In this document: one piece after another, positions 36,153 through 44,689 of the stretch | How the letters are laid out: the number at the start of each line of letters is the position of its first letter | Numbering within the stretch: position 1 is the first letter of the stretch | NCBI GenBank assembly: GCA_020445255.1 | Contig: JAGRGY010000010.1 | Location: 1 to 47,453, forward strand | Reading direction: 5' to 3' | Source: Gammaproteobacteria bacterium | Lineage (GTDB): Bacteria; Pseudomonadota; Gammaproteobacteria; Chromatiales; Chromatiaceae | Length of the DNA stretch: 47,453 nt | The notes under the pieces: model-generated | Told to the model about the DNA's origin: nothing | What the model saw: the letters and a program-made list of their open reading frames with translations, nothing else | Database searches by the model: none | Position numbers and translations under genes: made by a program

Positions 36153-37668
36153 CGCGGCGTGCCGGGTTGACCAGTTCGCGCAGCCGGTCGATCAGGTCGC
36201 CGGCGAGCAGACCGCGCTCACCGGCCCGTGCTGCGGCATCGCCGGCGGCCGCATGCAGACAGACCCCGCTTTCGGCCGCTTGGCGAACATCGCCACCCTG
36301 CGCCAGCAGGCCGGCGACGACGCCGGTCAGCACGTCCCCCATGCCGCCGCTGGCCATCCCCGGATTGCCGTCGCGACACACCGCCGGCGGAATCGCGCCG
36401 GCGCCGGCGACCACGGAACCCGCCCCTTTGAGCACGACGCTGCCGCCGAATCGCTTCTGGATCTGTTGCGCGATCGCGACGCGATCGGCATTGACATCGG
36501 CGCTGCAGACACCGAGCAACGCGGCCGCCTCACCGGGATGCGGGGTAAGCACCCAGTCGTCGCGACGGACATTGCCGTCGCCGAGCAGATGCAGCGCATC
36601 GGCATCGACCACCAGCGGCCGCCCAGCATCCAACGCGCGCTCCCACAGGGCCGATGCCCACGCGTCACGACCCAGCCCGGGGCCAATCGCGATCACGTTC
36701 GCACGCCGCAGCATTTCGTCGATCCCATCGACGGCCTCCACCGCACGCACCATGATCTCGGGTCGTGCCGCCAGCACCGGCGCGACGTGTTCCGTGCGCG
36801 TGGCCAGGCTGACCAGGCCACTGCCTACGCGCAGCGCCGCCTCCGCCGCCAGCCGCGCCGCACCACCCATGCCGTGGTTGCCGCCGATCACCAACACGTG
36901 ACCGAAATGCCCCTTGTGCGCGTTGCGGCGGCGCGGTCCGAATCCCGCCGACTGTTTGCGCCAGTCGATCAGGCGCGCCGACAGCACGCTGCTGGCATAG
37001 ACCTGGGCCGGCACACCGAGACTGTCGAAATGGATGCTGCCGGCGCAATCCGGGCCGTCGGCGGTGTACAGCCCGAGCTTCAGGCCGATGAACGAAATCG
37101 TCGCGGCCGCGCGCACCGCATTGCCCATGATGCAGCCGGTGTCGGCATTCAGCCCCGACGGGATGTCGATCGCGAGACTCGGCATGCCGCTGGCGTTGAG
37201 CACGTCGATGGCCCGCTGCCACGGTCCCGCGACCGGCCGTTCGAGCCCGGTACCCAGCATCGCGTCGACAACCAGGTCGGCCGGCGGCAGCGTGCCGTCG
37301 AAATCGTCCCAGGCACCCTCGGCCGCCTTCCAGCGTTGCGCGTTCAGCAGGGCATCGCCGCGCAACCGCTCGCGCGCCCCCAGCTGCACCACACGCACCT
37401 CGTGGCCCGCGGCCTTTGCCAGGCGGGCCACGACGAAACCGTCGCCACCGTTGTTGCCGGCACCCGTCAGCACCAGGATACGGCGTGCCTCAGGCCATCG
37501 CTCGCGCAACAGGCTCCACGCCGCCTGCCCGGCACGCTCCATCAGCTCGACCCCGGCGATGCCGTAGTTCTCGATGGCGAGGCGATCGAACGCGCGCACC
37601 TGCGCCGCGGTATACAGGGCGCGCGGCGGTTCCCCGGTGCTTGGCAGTGTGCGAAATTGCGTGTTCAT
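36145..37668 (-). CDS. nnr: Bifunctional NAD(P)H-hydrate epimerase / ADP-dependent dehydratase
   Basis: Started at the ATG at 37668 after AGGTCC, it is 507 aa. The N-terminal YjeF_N epimerase (about 1-215) shows GAGNNGGDGFVVARLA and DLVVDAMLGTGL. The C-terminal ribokinase-like dehydratase (about 230-500) shows KGHFGHVLVIGGNHGMGG, GPGLG, LTPHPGEAAALLG, LKGAGSVV and GNPGMASGGMGDVLTG. It repairs hydrated NADH and NADPH. It opens the long minus-strand series and is divergent from queG with only 32 bases between the start codons. Confidence 0.96.
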   Translation of the reverse strand: MNTQFRTLPSTGEPPRALYTAAQVRAFDRLAIENYGIAGVELMERAGQAAWSLLRERWPEARRILVLTGAGNNGGDGFVVARLAKAAGHEVRVVQLGARERLRGDALLNAQRWKAAEGAWDDFDGTLPPADLVVDAMLGTGLERPVAGPWQRAIDVLNASGMPSLAIDIPSGLNADTGCIMGNAVRAAATISFIGLKLGLYTADGPDCAGSIHFDSLGVPAQVYASSVLSARLIDWRKQSAGFGPRRRNAHKGHFGHVLVIGGNHGMGGAARLAAEAALRVGSGLVSLATRTEHVAPVLAARPEIMVRAVEAVDGIDEMLRRANVIAIGPGLGRDAWASALWERALDAGRPLVVDADALHLLGDGNVRRDDWVLTPHPGEAAALLGVCSADVNADRVAIAQQIQKRFGGSVVLKGAGSVVAGAGAIPPAVCRDGNPGMASGGMGDVLTGVVAGLLAQGGDVRQAAESGVCLHAAAGDAAARAGERGLLAGDLIDRLRELVNPARRDD

Positions 37669-37700
37669 GGACCTGCTGCGAGGCTGCCGGCACCCCACCG

Positions 37701-38765
37701 ATGACGGATCAGACTGATATCGATTACACCACGCTGGCCCGGCAGATAAAAAGCTGGGGCAAAGGACTGGGTTTTCAGAAGGTGGGCATTACCGATACCG
37801 ATTTACATGCCGCCGAACGCCATCTGGACGCCTGGCTGGCGCAGGGTTTCGATGGCGAGATGTCGTACATGCGATCGCACGGTCGCAAACGCACCCGGCC
37901 AGCGGAGTTGATCCCGGGCACGCTGCGCGTGATCGCGGTGCGCATGGATTACCTGCCGGAGGAACCCGACCCACGCGGCCTGCTCGACGATCCGGGCAAG
38001 GCCTTCATATCCCGCTACGCGCTCGGACGCGACTATCACAAGGTGCTGCGCAACCGCCTGCAGCGTCTTGCTGAACGCATCGAGGCCGCGGTCGGGACGT
38101 TCGGTTACCGGGCGTTTGTCGATTCCGCGCCCGTCATGGAAAAGGCGCTGGCCGAGAAGGCCGGTCTGGGCTGGATCGGCAAGCATTCGAATCTACTCAG
38201 CCGCGACGCCGGCTCGTGGTTCTTCCTCGGCGAGCTGTACACGGATCTGCCACTGCCCATCGATGCGCCCGTCGATGCGCATTGCGGCAGCTGCCAGTCG
38301 TGTATCGACTGCTGTCCGACCGGTGCGATCGTGGCGCCGTACCAGGTCGATGCCCGGCGCTGCATCTCGTACCTGACCATCGAACTGGAGGGCGCCATCC
38401 CGACCGAGTTCCGTGCCGCGATCGGCAACCGGATCTATGGTTGCGACGACTGTCAGCAGGTGTGCCCCTGGAACCGTTTCGCGACGCCGAGCGTAGAGAC
38501 CGACTTCGTTCCCCGCCACGGGCTCGACAGCGCGACGCTGCTGGCGCTGTTCGCGTGGACCGAGCAGGAATTCCTCGACCGCACCGCCGGGTCGGCGATC
38601 CGCCGCATCGGTTTCCGGCGCTGGTTGCGCAACATCGCCGTTGCGCTCGGCAACGCACCGCCGGCCGACGCGATAATCGGTGCGCTCGAGTCGCGGCTCA
38701 CGCTCGATGACCCGGTCCTGCGTGAACATGTCGAATGGGCGCTCGAGCGGCAGCGGGCGCGCTGA
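37701..38765 (+). CDS. queG: Epoxyqueuosine reductase
   Basis: The open frame starts earlier inside nnr antisense. The ATG at 37701 gives 354 aa, matching the family. QueG uses cobalamin and two [4Fe-4S] clusters to reduce epoxyqueuosine to queuosine in tRNA. Motifs are ISRYALGRDYHKVLRNRL, EKAGLGWIGKHSNLL, CGSCQSCIDCCPTGAI (about 195-210) and CDDCQQVCPWN (about 248-258). A C-terminal HEAT-like segment follows. The ribosome-binding site is weak, and its promoter must overlap nnr. Confidence 0.96.
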   Translation: MTDQTDIDYTTLARQIKSWGKGLGFQKVGITDTDLHAAERHLDAWLAQGFDGEMSYMRSHGRKRTRPAELIPGTLRVIAVRMDYLPEEPDPRGLLDDPGKAFISRYALGRDYHKVLRNRLQRLAERIEAAVGTFGYRAFVDSAPVMEKALAEKAGLGWIGKHSNLLSRDAGSWFFLGELYTDLPLPIDAPVDAHCGSCQSCIDCCPTGAIVAPYQVDARRCISYLTIELEGAIPTEFRAAIGNRIYGCDDCQQVCPWNRFATPSVETDFVPRHGLDSATLLALFAWTEQEFLDRTAGSAIRRIGFRRWLRNIAVALGNAPPADAIIGALESRLTLDDPVLREHVEWALERQRAR

Positions 38766-38937
38766 CGCGGCCTGGACTCATCGGGCAGCGCACCTTCCAC
38801 CGCAACGTCCCGACGGATCGCCCGCGGCGAATGCAAAACCGACAACAGGTCGAACCGCCGGTAGCGCGGAATCACGCTGCGATCCGCTCCCAGGTATCCG
38901 CACGGCGAACCCTTTACCGATTCCGATCGATGCCAGC
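38766..38937. other. Convergent gap between queG and the Crp/Fnr gene
   Basis: In these 172 bases I see no gene and no clear hairpin terminator for either neighbour. Confidence 0.35.
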
Positions 38938-39666
38938 TCAGTGAGGCAGGTTGCGCAGCGACGCCGCAGGTTCTCCGCCTTCGGCGATGCGCACAAGACT
39001 GTCGCGGTCGCACAGGTGGATGGTCCGCTTGGCTATCTGGATCAGCCCCAGTCCGCGCAGCCTGTGCAGCTCACGCGAGAAGGTCTCGGCAGAGATGTTC
39101 AACGTGCTGGCAACGACGGCCTTGGGCGCCGGCAGCCGGATCTTGTCGTGCGGCGGTGGCGAGGCTTCGGCCGAGCGCAGCAGATAGCTGGCCGTCCGCT
39201 GCAATGCACTCTGCAGGCAACAGGTCTCCAGGTCGGTGATCATATTGCGCATCAGCGCACTCATGCTGCGCAGCATGGTGGCCGTGAATCGCGGATCGCT
39301 GACCAGAGCGGAGTTGATCACGTCGCTGGGAAAATACGCGAGACTGACCGGGCTCAAGGTATCTACATATACCGGGCTCGGCAGCTGATTGAACATGATT
39401 ACCTCGCCGAAGCTGTCGCCCGGCTGCAGCACCCGTAGTACCCGCTCGTCGCCGTTGCACGACAACATGTACAGCTTGAGATTGCCCTCGGTCACCAGAA
39501 ACATGCCGTCGAGATTGTCGCCGCGACCGATGATCCTGACCCCGCGCTTCTCGCGCACCAGCCAGCCGCCGCGCGCGATTTCATCGATCCGATGTGCATC
39601 GAGCTGCGCGAACAGTGGCTGATCGATCAGTTGATCGACATCGACAGGTTTCCGGGTGTTTGGCAT
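38938..39666 (-). CDS. Crp/Fnr-family transcriptional regulator
   Basis: The ATG at 39666 gives 242 aa. Residues about 20-130 are a cNMP-type beta-roll (FLVTEGNLKLYML, VLQPGDSFGEVIMF), then a long dimer helix. A winged HTH at about 175-215 shows KAVVASTLNISAETFSRELH. The N-terminal Cys cluster of true FNR is absent, so a [4Fe-4S] oxygen sensor is unlikely. A DNR/NnrR-like sensor is possible, but the ligand cannot be read. The HTH lies in a family that usually binds TTGAC/T-N4-GTCAA, and such boxes lie in the adjoining divergent region. It is divergent from the octaheme cytochrome and probably controls it (inference). Confidence 0.9.
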   Translation of the reverse strand: MPNTRKPVDVDQLIDQPLFAQLDAHRIDEIARGGWLVREKRGVRIIGRGDNLDGMFLVTEGNLKLYMLSCNGDERVLRVLQPGDSFGEVIMFNQLPSPVYVDTLSPVSLAYFPSDVINSALVSDPRFTATMLRSMSALMRNMITDLETCCLQSALQRTASYLLRSAEASPPPHDKIRLPAPKAVVASTLNISAETFSRELHRLRGLGLIQIAKRTIHLCDRDSLVRIAEGGEPAASLRNLPH

Positions 39667-39798
39667 CGATCCAGGGAGCACGCAGCCGGCAAAACAACGC
39701 CAACCGCGTCCACCCGCCTCCACATCATTATTTGATTATTTTGCTATACGACGATGGGCGCCTGCACGCTACGCGACACCGCATCGCCGGCAGCCATT

Positions 39799-39812
39799 TT
39801 GACACAAGTCAA
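39799..39812. promoter_or_regulatory. Perfect Fnr/Dnr-type box
   Basis: TTGAC-acaa-GTCAA is a perfect palindrome with 4-base spacing, extended by flanking T and A. It lies 133 bases upstream of the regulator and 197 upstream of the cytochrome. Confidence 0.75.
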
Positions 39813-39857
39813 ATGAAGGCAATTTCACACTCCGTTGACGAAATCCCGCTGCGTTTC

Positions 39858-39871
39858 TTGAGCAATGTCAA
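39858..39871. promoter_or_regulatory. Second Fnr-type box, one mismatch, class II position
   Basis: TTGAG-caat-GTCAA is centred at 39864.5. A -10-like TAAGTT at 39895-39900 predicts a start near 39907, which puts the box at about -42, the class II activator position. Confidence 0.6.
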
Positions 39872-39894
39872 GGTTGGACCCACCTTGTGCTGGC

Positions 39895-39900
39895 TAAGTT
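39895..39900 (+). promoter_or_regulatory. Predicted -10 of the HAO-like gene
   Basis: TAAGTT is placed correctly for activation from the box at 39858-39871. No independent -35 is needed at a class II site. Confidence 0.45.
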
Positions 39901-40008
39901 TCGCCTCAGGATTCGTGTGCCTGACGATCAGGCCGTCCTGCGTCTGTGTTTAACGAGAAGAATGGCCGACGCGGTAGCGCTCGGCTCACAGCCACCTTGG
40001 AGGACTCT

Positions 40009-41502
40009 ATGATGAGCCATACCAGAACCATGGCCGGTCGCTGGCTTTTGCGTCATGCGATGACGCTCGGGCTTGTACTGGCAGCGGGCACCGTGTTGGC
40101 CGCCCGCCCGTCCGGTGAGATCGGCAAGGACTGGGGTGACCCGGAAGGCGAGAAATGCGTCGAATGCCACCTGACCGAGAACCCCGGTCTGACGATGGAA
40201 TGGAACCACAGCCAGCACGGCCAGTCCGGCGTCAACTGCCTCGACTGTCACAAGGCAGAGAAAGGCGACGCCGACGCGTTCGAACACAAGAAGCAGCTGA
40301 TCTCGATCATCGTCACGCCCAAGGACTGCTCGCGCTGCCATAAGCAGGAGTTCGAGGAGATGGACGGCTCGCACCACGCGCATGCCGGACGCATCCTGGC
40401 GTCGCTGGACAACCTGCTCGGCGAGGTCGTCGGCGGTCCAGCGGTCGTGAATGCCGGCTGTCGCCAGTGCCATGGCGCGAAAGTCGAGATCGGCAAAGAC
40501 GGCAGACCGACGCCGGGTACCTGGCCAAACACCGGCATCGGTCGCCTGAACCCGGATGGCAGTGAAGGCTCGTGCACCGCGTGTCACGGTCGCCATCGCT
40601 TCTCCAAGGCCCAGGCACGCACGCCCGACACCTGCGGCAAGTGCCACGTCGGTCCGGACCATCCGCAGAAAGAGGTCTACGAGGAATCGAAGCACGGCAT
40701 CCTCTACAAGGCGTTCGTCGAGGAGATGAACTTGGAGTCGGACAAGTGGGTTGCCGGCGTCGACTACACCGCTGCCCCGACCTGTGCAACCTGTCACATG
40801 AGCCGGGCTGGCGATCAGCCGAAGACGCACAACGTCGGCGATCGTATCTCGTGGACGCTGCGTCCGCCGATCTCGCAAAAGATCAACCTCGTCCGACTGG
40901 AAAACGGCCAGGAGTTCGACGTCAAGGAAGGTGGTGAGATTCCAAAAGTCGGCGATGCCGCCAAGGACTCCAAGGTCGTCGAGGTGGTGACGTGGAAGGA
41001 GCGTCGCGCCAAGATGCAGGAGGTCTGCGCCGCATGCCACAGTGAAGGCGTGATCGATGGCCACTACAAGCAGTTCGACGACGTGGTCGATCTCTACAAC
41101 GAAAAGTTCGCCAAGCCGATCGCGGCCATGATGGGTGAATTGAAGAAGGCCGGCTATATCACGCCAACGCCGTTCGATGAGCCCATTGAATGGACCTGGT
41201 GGGAGATCTGGCACCACGAGGGTCGCCGCACACGCCACGGTGCGGCAATGAACGGGCCCGATTACACCTGGTGGCACGGCATGTACGAAGTCGCCAAGCA
41301 CACCTACTTCGAGTGGATTCCCGAGATGAAGGAGGTCGTGCACAAGAAGGACGGCAACGAGAAGTTCGCCGATGCCATGCTCGAAAAGTACCTCAAGCCG
41401 ATCGAGGGCCATGCCTGGTACTTCGAAGGCATGAGCAAGGACCAGATCGACAAGGTACGTAAGGGCTTCGAGGAGCGCTACGGCAAGGGCGCATTGAAAT
41501 AA
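40009..41502 (+). CDS. Octaheme c-type cytochrome of the hydroxylamine oxidoreductase (HAO) family
   Basis: The ATG follows TTGGAGG by 5 bases; the product is 497 aa. A long signal peptide ends near VLAA at about 32. Eight CxxCH haem sites begin at Cys 50, 77, 107, 151, 189, 209, 259 and 340, the HAO-family number. The C-terminal domain has HHEGRRTRHGAAMNGPDYTW and then WHGMYEVAKHTYFEW. HAO proteins oxidise hydroxylamine; relatives without the Tyr-haem cross-link reduce nitrite or hydroxylamine. Which applies here cannot be settled from the sequence; Tyr419 lies in the relevant region. Fnr-type boxes upstream favour anaerobic or nitrosative expression and hence a reductive role (inference). 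A terminator follows before the TPR gene. Confidence 0.9.
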   Translation: MMSHTRTMAGRWLLRHAMTLGLVLAAGTVLAARPSGEIGKDWGDPEGEKCVECHLTENPGLTMEWNHSQHGQSGVNCLDCHKAEKGDADAFEHKKQLISIIVTPKDCSRCHKQEFEEMDGSHHAHAGRILASLDNLLGEVVGGPAVVNAGCRQCHGAKVEIGKDGRPTPGTWPNTGIGRLNPDGSEGSCTACHGRHRFSKAQARTPDTCGKCHVGPDHPQKEVYEESKHGILYKAFVEEMNLESDKWVAGVDYTAAPTCATCHMSRAGDQPKTHNVGDRISWTLRPPISQKINLVRLENGQEFDVKEGGEIPKVGDAAKDSKVVEVVTWKERRAKMQEVCAACHSEGVIDGHYKQFDDVVDLYNEKFAKPIAAMMGELKKAGYITPTPFDEPIEWTWWEIWHHEGRRTRHGAAMNGPDYTWWHGMYEVAKHTYFEWIPEMKEVVHKKDGNEKFADAMLEKYLKPIEGHAWYFEGMSKDQIDKVRKGFEERYGKGALK

Positions 41503-41529
41503 CCCCTCACGACAGTTAAGGCAAAGTGG

Positions 41530-41564
41530 AAGGCGTGTCCGGGCAACCGGGCACGCCTTGTTTT
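41530..41564 (+). terminator. Rho-independent terminator after the HAO-like gene
   Basis: The inverted repeat AAGGCGTG...CACGCCTT, with an inner CCGG pairing, is followed by GTTTT. It lies 27 bases after the cytochrome stop and 15 bases before the TPR ATG, so it probably acts as a partial terminator. Confidence 0.75.
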
Positions 41565-41579
41565 CGGAGATTGTTGCAA

Positions 41580-42032
41580 ATGAACAGACTCATCGGCTCA
41601 GTGACCCTGATCGCGACACTGCTCATCAGTGGCACGGGCGTCACGCTGGCCCAGGCGGAGCCGTCACTCGACGAAGGCGAACGCATGGCGGCCAGCGGCG
41701 ACATCGCCGGCGCGACCCAGGTCTATCAGGCCGTGACCGAGGCACAGCCGGAGTCGTCCGAGGCGTTCGCCCGACTCGGCGGCATGCAGCTGCTCGGTCA
41801 GCAGTACGCGGAGGCCGTCAAGAGCTTTCAGCACGCCATTTCACTCGGTGATGACGGTGCGCGATCATTCATCGGTATGGGTATGGCCTACCTGCACATG
41901 GGGGCATACGGTCCGGCGCGTGCGGCATTCACCGAGGCACGGGCTCGCGGTTCGGAGCATTCGGCCGAGGTCGAGGACATCATCACCTGGCTCGACAGTC
42001 GGGACCAGGACGACTTGCCACCCGTGCGCTGA
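41580..42032 (+). CDS. Exported TPR-repeat protein
   Basis: The ATG at 41580 follows CGGAGA; the product is 150 aa. Residues 1-26 are a signal peptide (LIGSVTLIATLLISGTGVTL then AQA). The mature part is helical with about three TPR units, for example AFARLGGMQLLGQQYAEAVK and AYLHMGAYGPARAAFTEA. Periplasmic TPR proteins often scaffold cytochrome assembly or secretion; here the position just after the HAO-like gene suggests a helper for that cytochrome (inference). Expression is probably reduced by the terminator between them. Confidence 0.82.
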   Translation: MNRLIGSVTLIATLLISGTGVTLAQAEPSLDEGERMAASGDIAGATQVYQAVTEAQPESSEAFARLGGMQLLGQQYAEAVKSFQHAISLGDDGARSFIGMGMAYLHMGAYGPARAAFTEARARGSEHSAEVEDIITWLDSRDQDDLPPVR

Positions 42033-42062
42033 CGCTGTGGTCGGGCGGCGCGACTGGGCCGC

Positions 42063-42941
42063 TCACTGCACGTCGCGTGACAACACCACCGACTGCTCGG
42101 TCTCGCGATCGGATCGCCGCACCGAACCGATCAGGCTGCGGCCATCGGGCGACAAGCCAAGGCGGTATAGGTAACGGAAGTCCGGAGGGTCGAATACCAA
42201 TTCGAGCGCAGTGTTCATTTCCCCGTCGTCCAACGTGGCGGGGCCGCGTTTCCAGACCTGTTGCGACTCGTGATGGGTCTCCTCCACCCATAGCCGTCCA
42301 TCCCGCTCGCGCACCGTCCAGTAACTGCCGTTCGGCATGTACCACAGGCCGGTGTACGCGTCCGCTCCCGCGAACCCCCGCCAACACAGAATGACCGCCG
42401 CCACCAGCGCAACGGCCAGCAGACCCAGCACCGGGAAGACCCAGCGCGGCATGCGTGCCGCCGGACCGGAACTGACGCCAGCCTGTTCGAGCACCGCAAC
42501 CAGCCGCGACATATCGTAGTCCCAGCGCGACTCGGACAGCTCGACGGCCTGCAGTCGCGCGAGTCGCCGGATCGAAGGCGGCAGCTGGTCCTCGTCGGGC
42601 ATCTGCGCCCCCTCGACCAGAAGCGGAATAACCGTCAGGTCCGGCTGCGCCAACGCCAGCTCGATCTCGCGTCGCACATGATCGTCGGGCTCGTCGAGGC
42701 GCCGCGTGCCGTCGTCCGACGCGACGTCGAGCCAGGTGTCGCCGATCAACACGAGGCACACGCGCGCGCTACCGATTGCCCGTTCCAGCGCCGTGACGAA
42801 ATCGGCCCCGGCGTCGATCGAATCGATGTCGCGGAACGTGACGGCATGACCGAAGCGTCGCGCGAGATCGTCGCCGATGCGGCCGGCATGACCGGACGTG
42901 TCGGCGCGGCGATAGCTTAGAAACACGCGATGTTCGTGCAT
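42063..42941 (-). CDS. Membrane-anchored TIR-domain protein
   Basis: The ATG at 42941 gives 292 aa; a GTG at 42950 overlapping the eamA stop is the alternative. Residues 4-155 form a bacterial TIR domain (HRVFLSYRRADTSGHAG, VTFRDIDSIDAGADF, VCLVLIGDTWL, HVRREIELAL, VIPLLVEGAQMP). Glu92 or Glu94 in RREIEL aligns with the NADase catalytic Glu of other TIRs. A transmembrane helix lies at about 167-188. The C-terminal 100 residues are beta-rich (YTGLWYMPNGSYWTVRERDG). Such proteins can be NAD-degrading defence effectors with a sensor domain; that use is not shown here. It is the last gene of an orn-eamA-TIR group. Confidence 0.86.
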   Translation of the reverse strand: MHEHRVFLSYRRADTSGHAGRIGDDLARRFGHAVTFRDIDSIDAGADFVTALERAIGSARVCLVLIGDTWLDVASDDGTRRLDEPDDHVRREIELALAQPDLTVIPLLVEGAQMPDEDQLPPSIRRLARLQAVELSESRWDYDMSRLVAVLEQAGVSSGPAARMPRWVFPVLGLLAVALVAAVILCWRGFAGADAYTGLWYMPNGSYWTVRERDGRLWVEETHHESQQVWKRGPATLDDGEMNTALELVFDPPDFRYLYRLGLSPDGRSLIGSVRRSDRETEQSVVLSRDVQ

Positions 42942-42946
42942 GGGGT

Positions 42947-43840
42947 TCACCGGCCGATATGCCGCCAGGTCAGAAAGATGCCGCTTGCGACCAGCGCGGC
43001 CCCGAACAGGTGGTACGGCTGCGGCACTTCACCCAGCAGCATCGCCGCCAGCAGAATCCCGAACACCGGCATCAGATGGATGAAGTGACCCGCGGCATTG
43101 GCACCGATCATCGCAACCCCCCTGTTCCAGAAAAGATAGGCCAACGCCGACGGAAATACCGCGACGTAGGCAACGCCAAGAAGGTTCGGCAGGTCCCATT
43201 GCACGACCGCGCCGCCCGCACGCTCCAGCAGGTACAGCGGGAGCAGCATCAGCGTCCCGGCCAGCAACGTAAAACCGAGAAACGCGGCCGGCGCCAGATC
43301 CTGCGGTCGCCAGCGCAGCAGCACCGAGTACAGTGCCCAGGTGAATGCGGCGCACAGGACCCAGAGATTCCCGACCGGCCATTCTCCCTGCACAAGCGTC
43401 ATCACGTCGCCGTTGCCGGCAACCAGCAACACACCGCACAACGACAGGCCGATCCCGGCCCACTCCTGCAGCGTGGCCGGCACGCCGAACATCACCCGAT
43501 TCAGCACCAGGATCTGCACCGGCATCGTCGACTGGATCAGCACACTGTTGGTCGCGGTCGTCGTCTGCAGCCCCACATATACCAGCGTGTTGAACAGGGT
43601 CACGCCGAGCAGTGCAAGTAGCAGCAGGCGCCCGAGGCTGGACCGCAGCAACGGCCATTGCCGGCGCAAGGCACGCCAGACGAACGGCAGCACGAGCAGG
43701 CTGGCAGCCAACCAACGCCAGAAAGCGAATGCCACCGGGGGCACGGCATCGTGCAATGCACGGCCAAGCACGAAATTACCCGCCCAGAACAGGGCACACA
43801 GAATGAGCAGGAGCCGCGGCCGCTGCAACAGCCCGGTCAT
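42947..43840 (-). CDS. DMT-superfamily (EamA) transporter
   Basis: This 297-aa protein has about ten hydrophobic helices in two EamA halves: LILCALFWAGNFVLGRALHD at the start and LWVLCAAFTWALYSVLLRW at the beginning of the second half. FPSALAYLFWNRGVAMIGAN is typical of the family near the C-terminus. It exports or imports small metabolites; the substrate cannot be inferred. It lies 4 bases downstream of orn and touches the TIR gene. Confidence 0.93.
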   Translation of the reverse strand: MTGLLQRPRLLLILCALFWAGNFVLGRALHDAVPPVAFAFWRWLAASLLVLPFVWRALRRQWPLLRSSLGRLLLLALLGVTLFNTLVYVGLQTTTATNSVLIQSTMPVQILVLNRVMFGVPATLQEWAGIGLSLCGVLLVAGNGDVMTLVQGEWPVGNLWVLCAAFTWALYSVLLRWRPQDLAPAAFLGFTLLAGTLMLLPLYLLERAGGAVVQWDLPNLLGVAYVAVFPSALAYLFWNRGVAMIGANAAGHFIHLMPVFGILLAAMLLGEVPQPYHLFGAALVASGIFLTWRHIGR

Positions 43841-43844
43841 GCCG

Positions 43845-44390
43845 TCAAATCTTCAGCAGATGCTGGCGGTAATAACGTAACTCGGCGATCGAGTCGCGGA
43901 TATCATCGAGCGCCAGGTGCGAGGAGTCCTTCGAGAATCCGGCATAGATTTCCGGCGCCCAACGCCGCGCGAGTTCCTTCAGCGACGACACGTCCAGATT
44001 TCGGTAGTGGAAGTATGCCTCCAGCGTCGGCATCAGGCGCGCCATGAACCGGCGATCCTGGCAGATCGAGTTGCCGCACATCGGCGAGGCGCCCCGCACG
44101 ACCCATTGCTCGAGAAATGCGAGCGTCTGGCGCTCCGCTTCCGCGGTATCGGTACGGCTCGCCTGTACGCGTGCCGTCAGGCCTGACTGCCCATGTTGGC
44201 GGGTGTTCCAGTCATCCATCGCCGCGAGCACCGGCTCCGACTGATGGATTGCGAGCACTGGCCCCTGGCCGAGTTCGTTGAGTTCCGAATCCGTCACCAC
44301 GGTGGCGATCTCGATGATCCGGTCATTCGCCGGATCCAGTCCGGTCATCTCCAGATCGATCCAGATCAGGTTCGTTTCCGACGCCGTCAT
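43845..44390 (-). CDS. orn: Oligoribonuclease
   Basis: The ATG at 44390 gives 181 aa, the usual family size, and follows AGGGGGG. It is a DEDDh exonuclease that degrades 2-5 nt RNAs and pGp[12 protein letters not shown] holds the first Asp (12) and Glu (14), [12 protein letters not shown] is the second motif and [17 protein letters not shown] carries the His/Asp pair. It is the first gene of the orn-eamA-TIR group and divergent from the M48 protease gene. Confidence 0.97.
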   Translation of the reverse strand: MTASETNLIWIDLEMTGLDPANDRIIEIATVVTDSELNELGQGPVLAIHQSEPVLAAMDDWNTRQHGQSGLTARVQASRTDTAEAERQTLAFLEQWVVRGASPMCGNSICQDRRFMARLMPTLEAYFHYRNLDVSSLKELARRWAPEIYAGFSKDSSHLALDDIRDSIAELRYYRQHLLKI

Positions 44391-44689
44391 CAGCCCCCCT
44401 TGCCGCTGGCGCAAAGTCCGAGAGTTTAGCCTGCATGCAGCACCCGTCGATCGAGGACGTGCAGCAACCGGCCGTAGCCGGCCACCGGATAGCCGCGAAG
44501 GTTCGAGCCTGACACGGGAAATCCGCCCCCCGCGCCTGCGCGCCCTGTCCAGGACACCACCCCTTTGGTCACGGCGCCGGATGCCGTCCCGATCGTGCCC
44601 CATCTCCATCCAAGCGATCCGCGCAGCCCCACGGATTTTGGGGTCAGGAATTGCGTAAAACGCGCGCCGGCTGGCGTAGAATCCCCGCC
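44391..44689. other. Divergent gap between orn and the M48 gene
   Basis: These 299 bases hold no gene or tRNA. A TAAACT on the minus strand near 44425-44430 may be the orn -10. The rightward -10 TAGAAT is listed separately. A GGTTCGAGCC near 44501 looks like a T-arm, but the rest of a tRNA is missing. Confidence 0.4.
44677..44682 (+). promoter_or_regulatory. -10 element just before the M48 start codon
   Basis: TAGAAT ends 7 bases before the ATG at 44690, so transcription would begin at or next to the start codon, giving a leaderless message. The -35 is unclear (TTGCGT is 20 bases upstream). Confidence 0.45.

Larger units (their letters stand above)
39667..40008. promoter_or_regulatory. AT-richer divergent promoter region between the regulator and HAO-like genes
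   Basis: This 342-base stretch is visibly less GC-rich than its surroundings. It contains two Fnr-type boxes, a -10-like TAAGTT at 39895-39900 for the rightward gene and a TATAGC at 39743-39748 (minus strand) for the leftward gene. There is no gene. Confidence 0.65.

Noticed and set aside
44485..44525. T-arm-like GGTTCGAGCC between orn and the M48 gene
   Set aside because: The remaining tRNA arms are absent.
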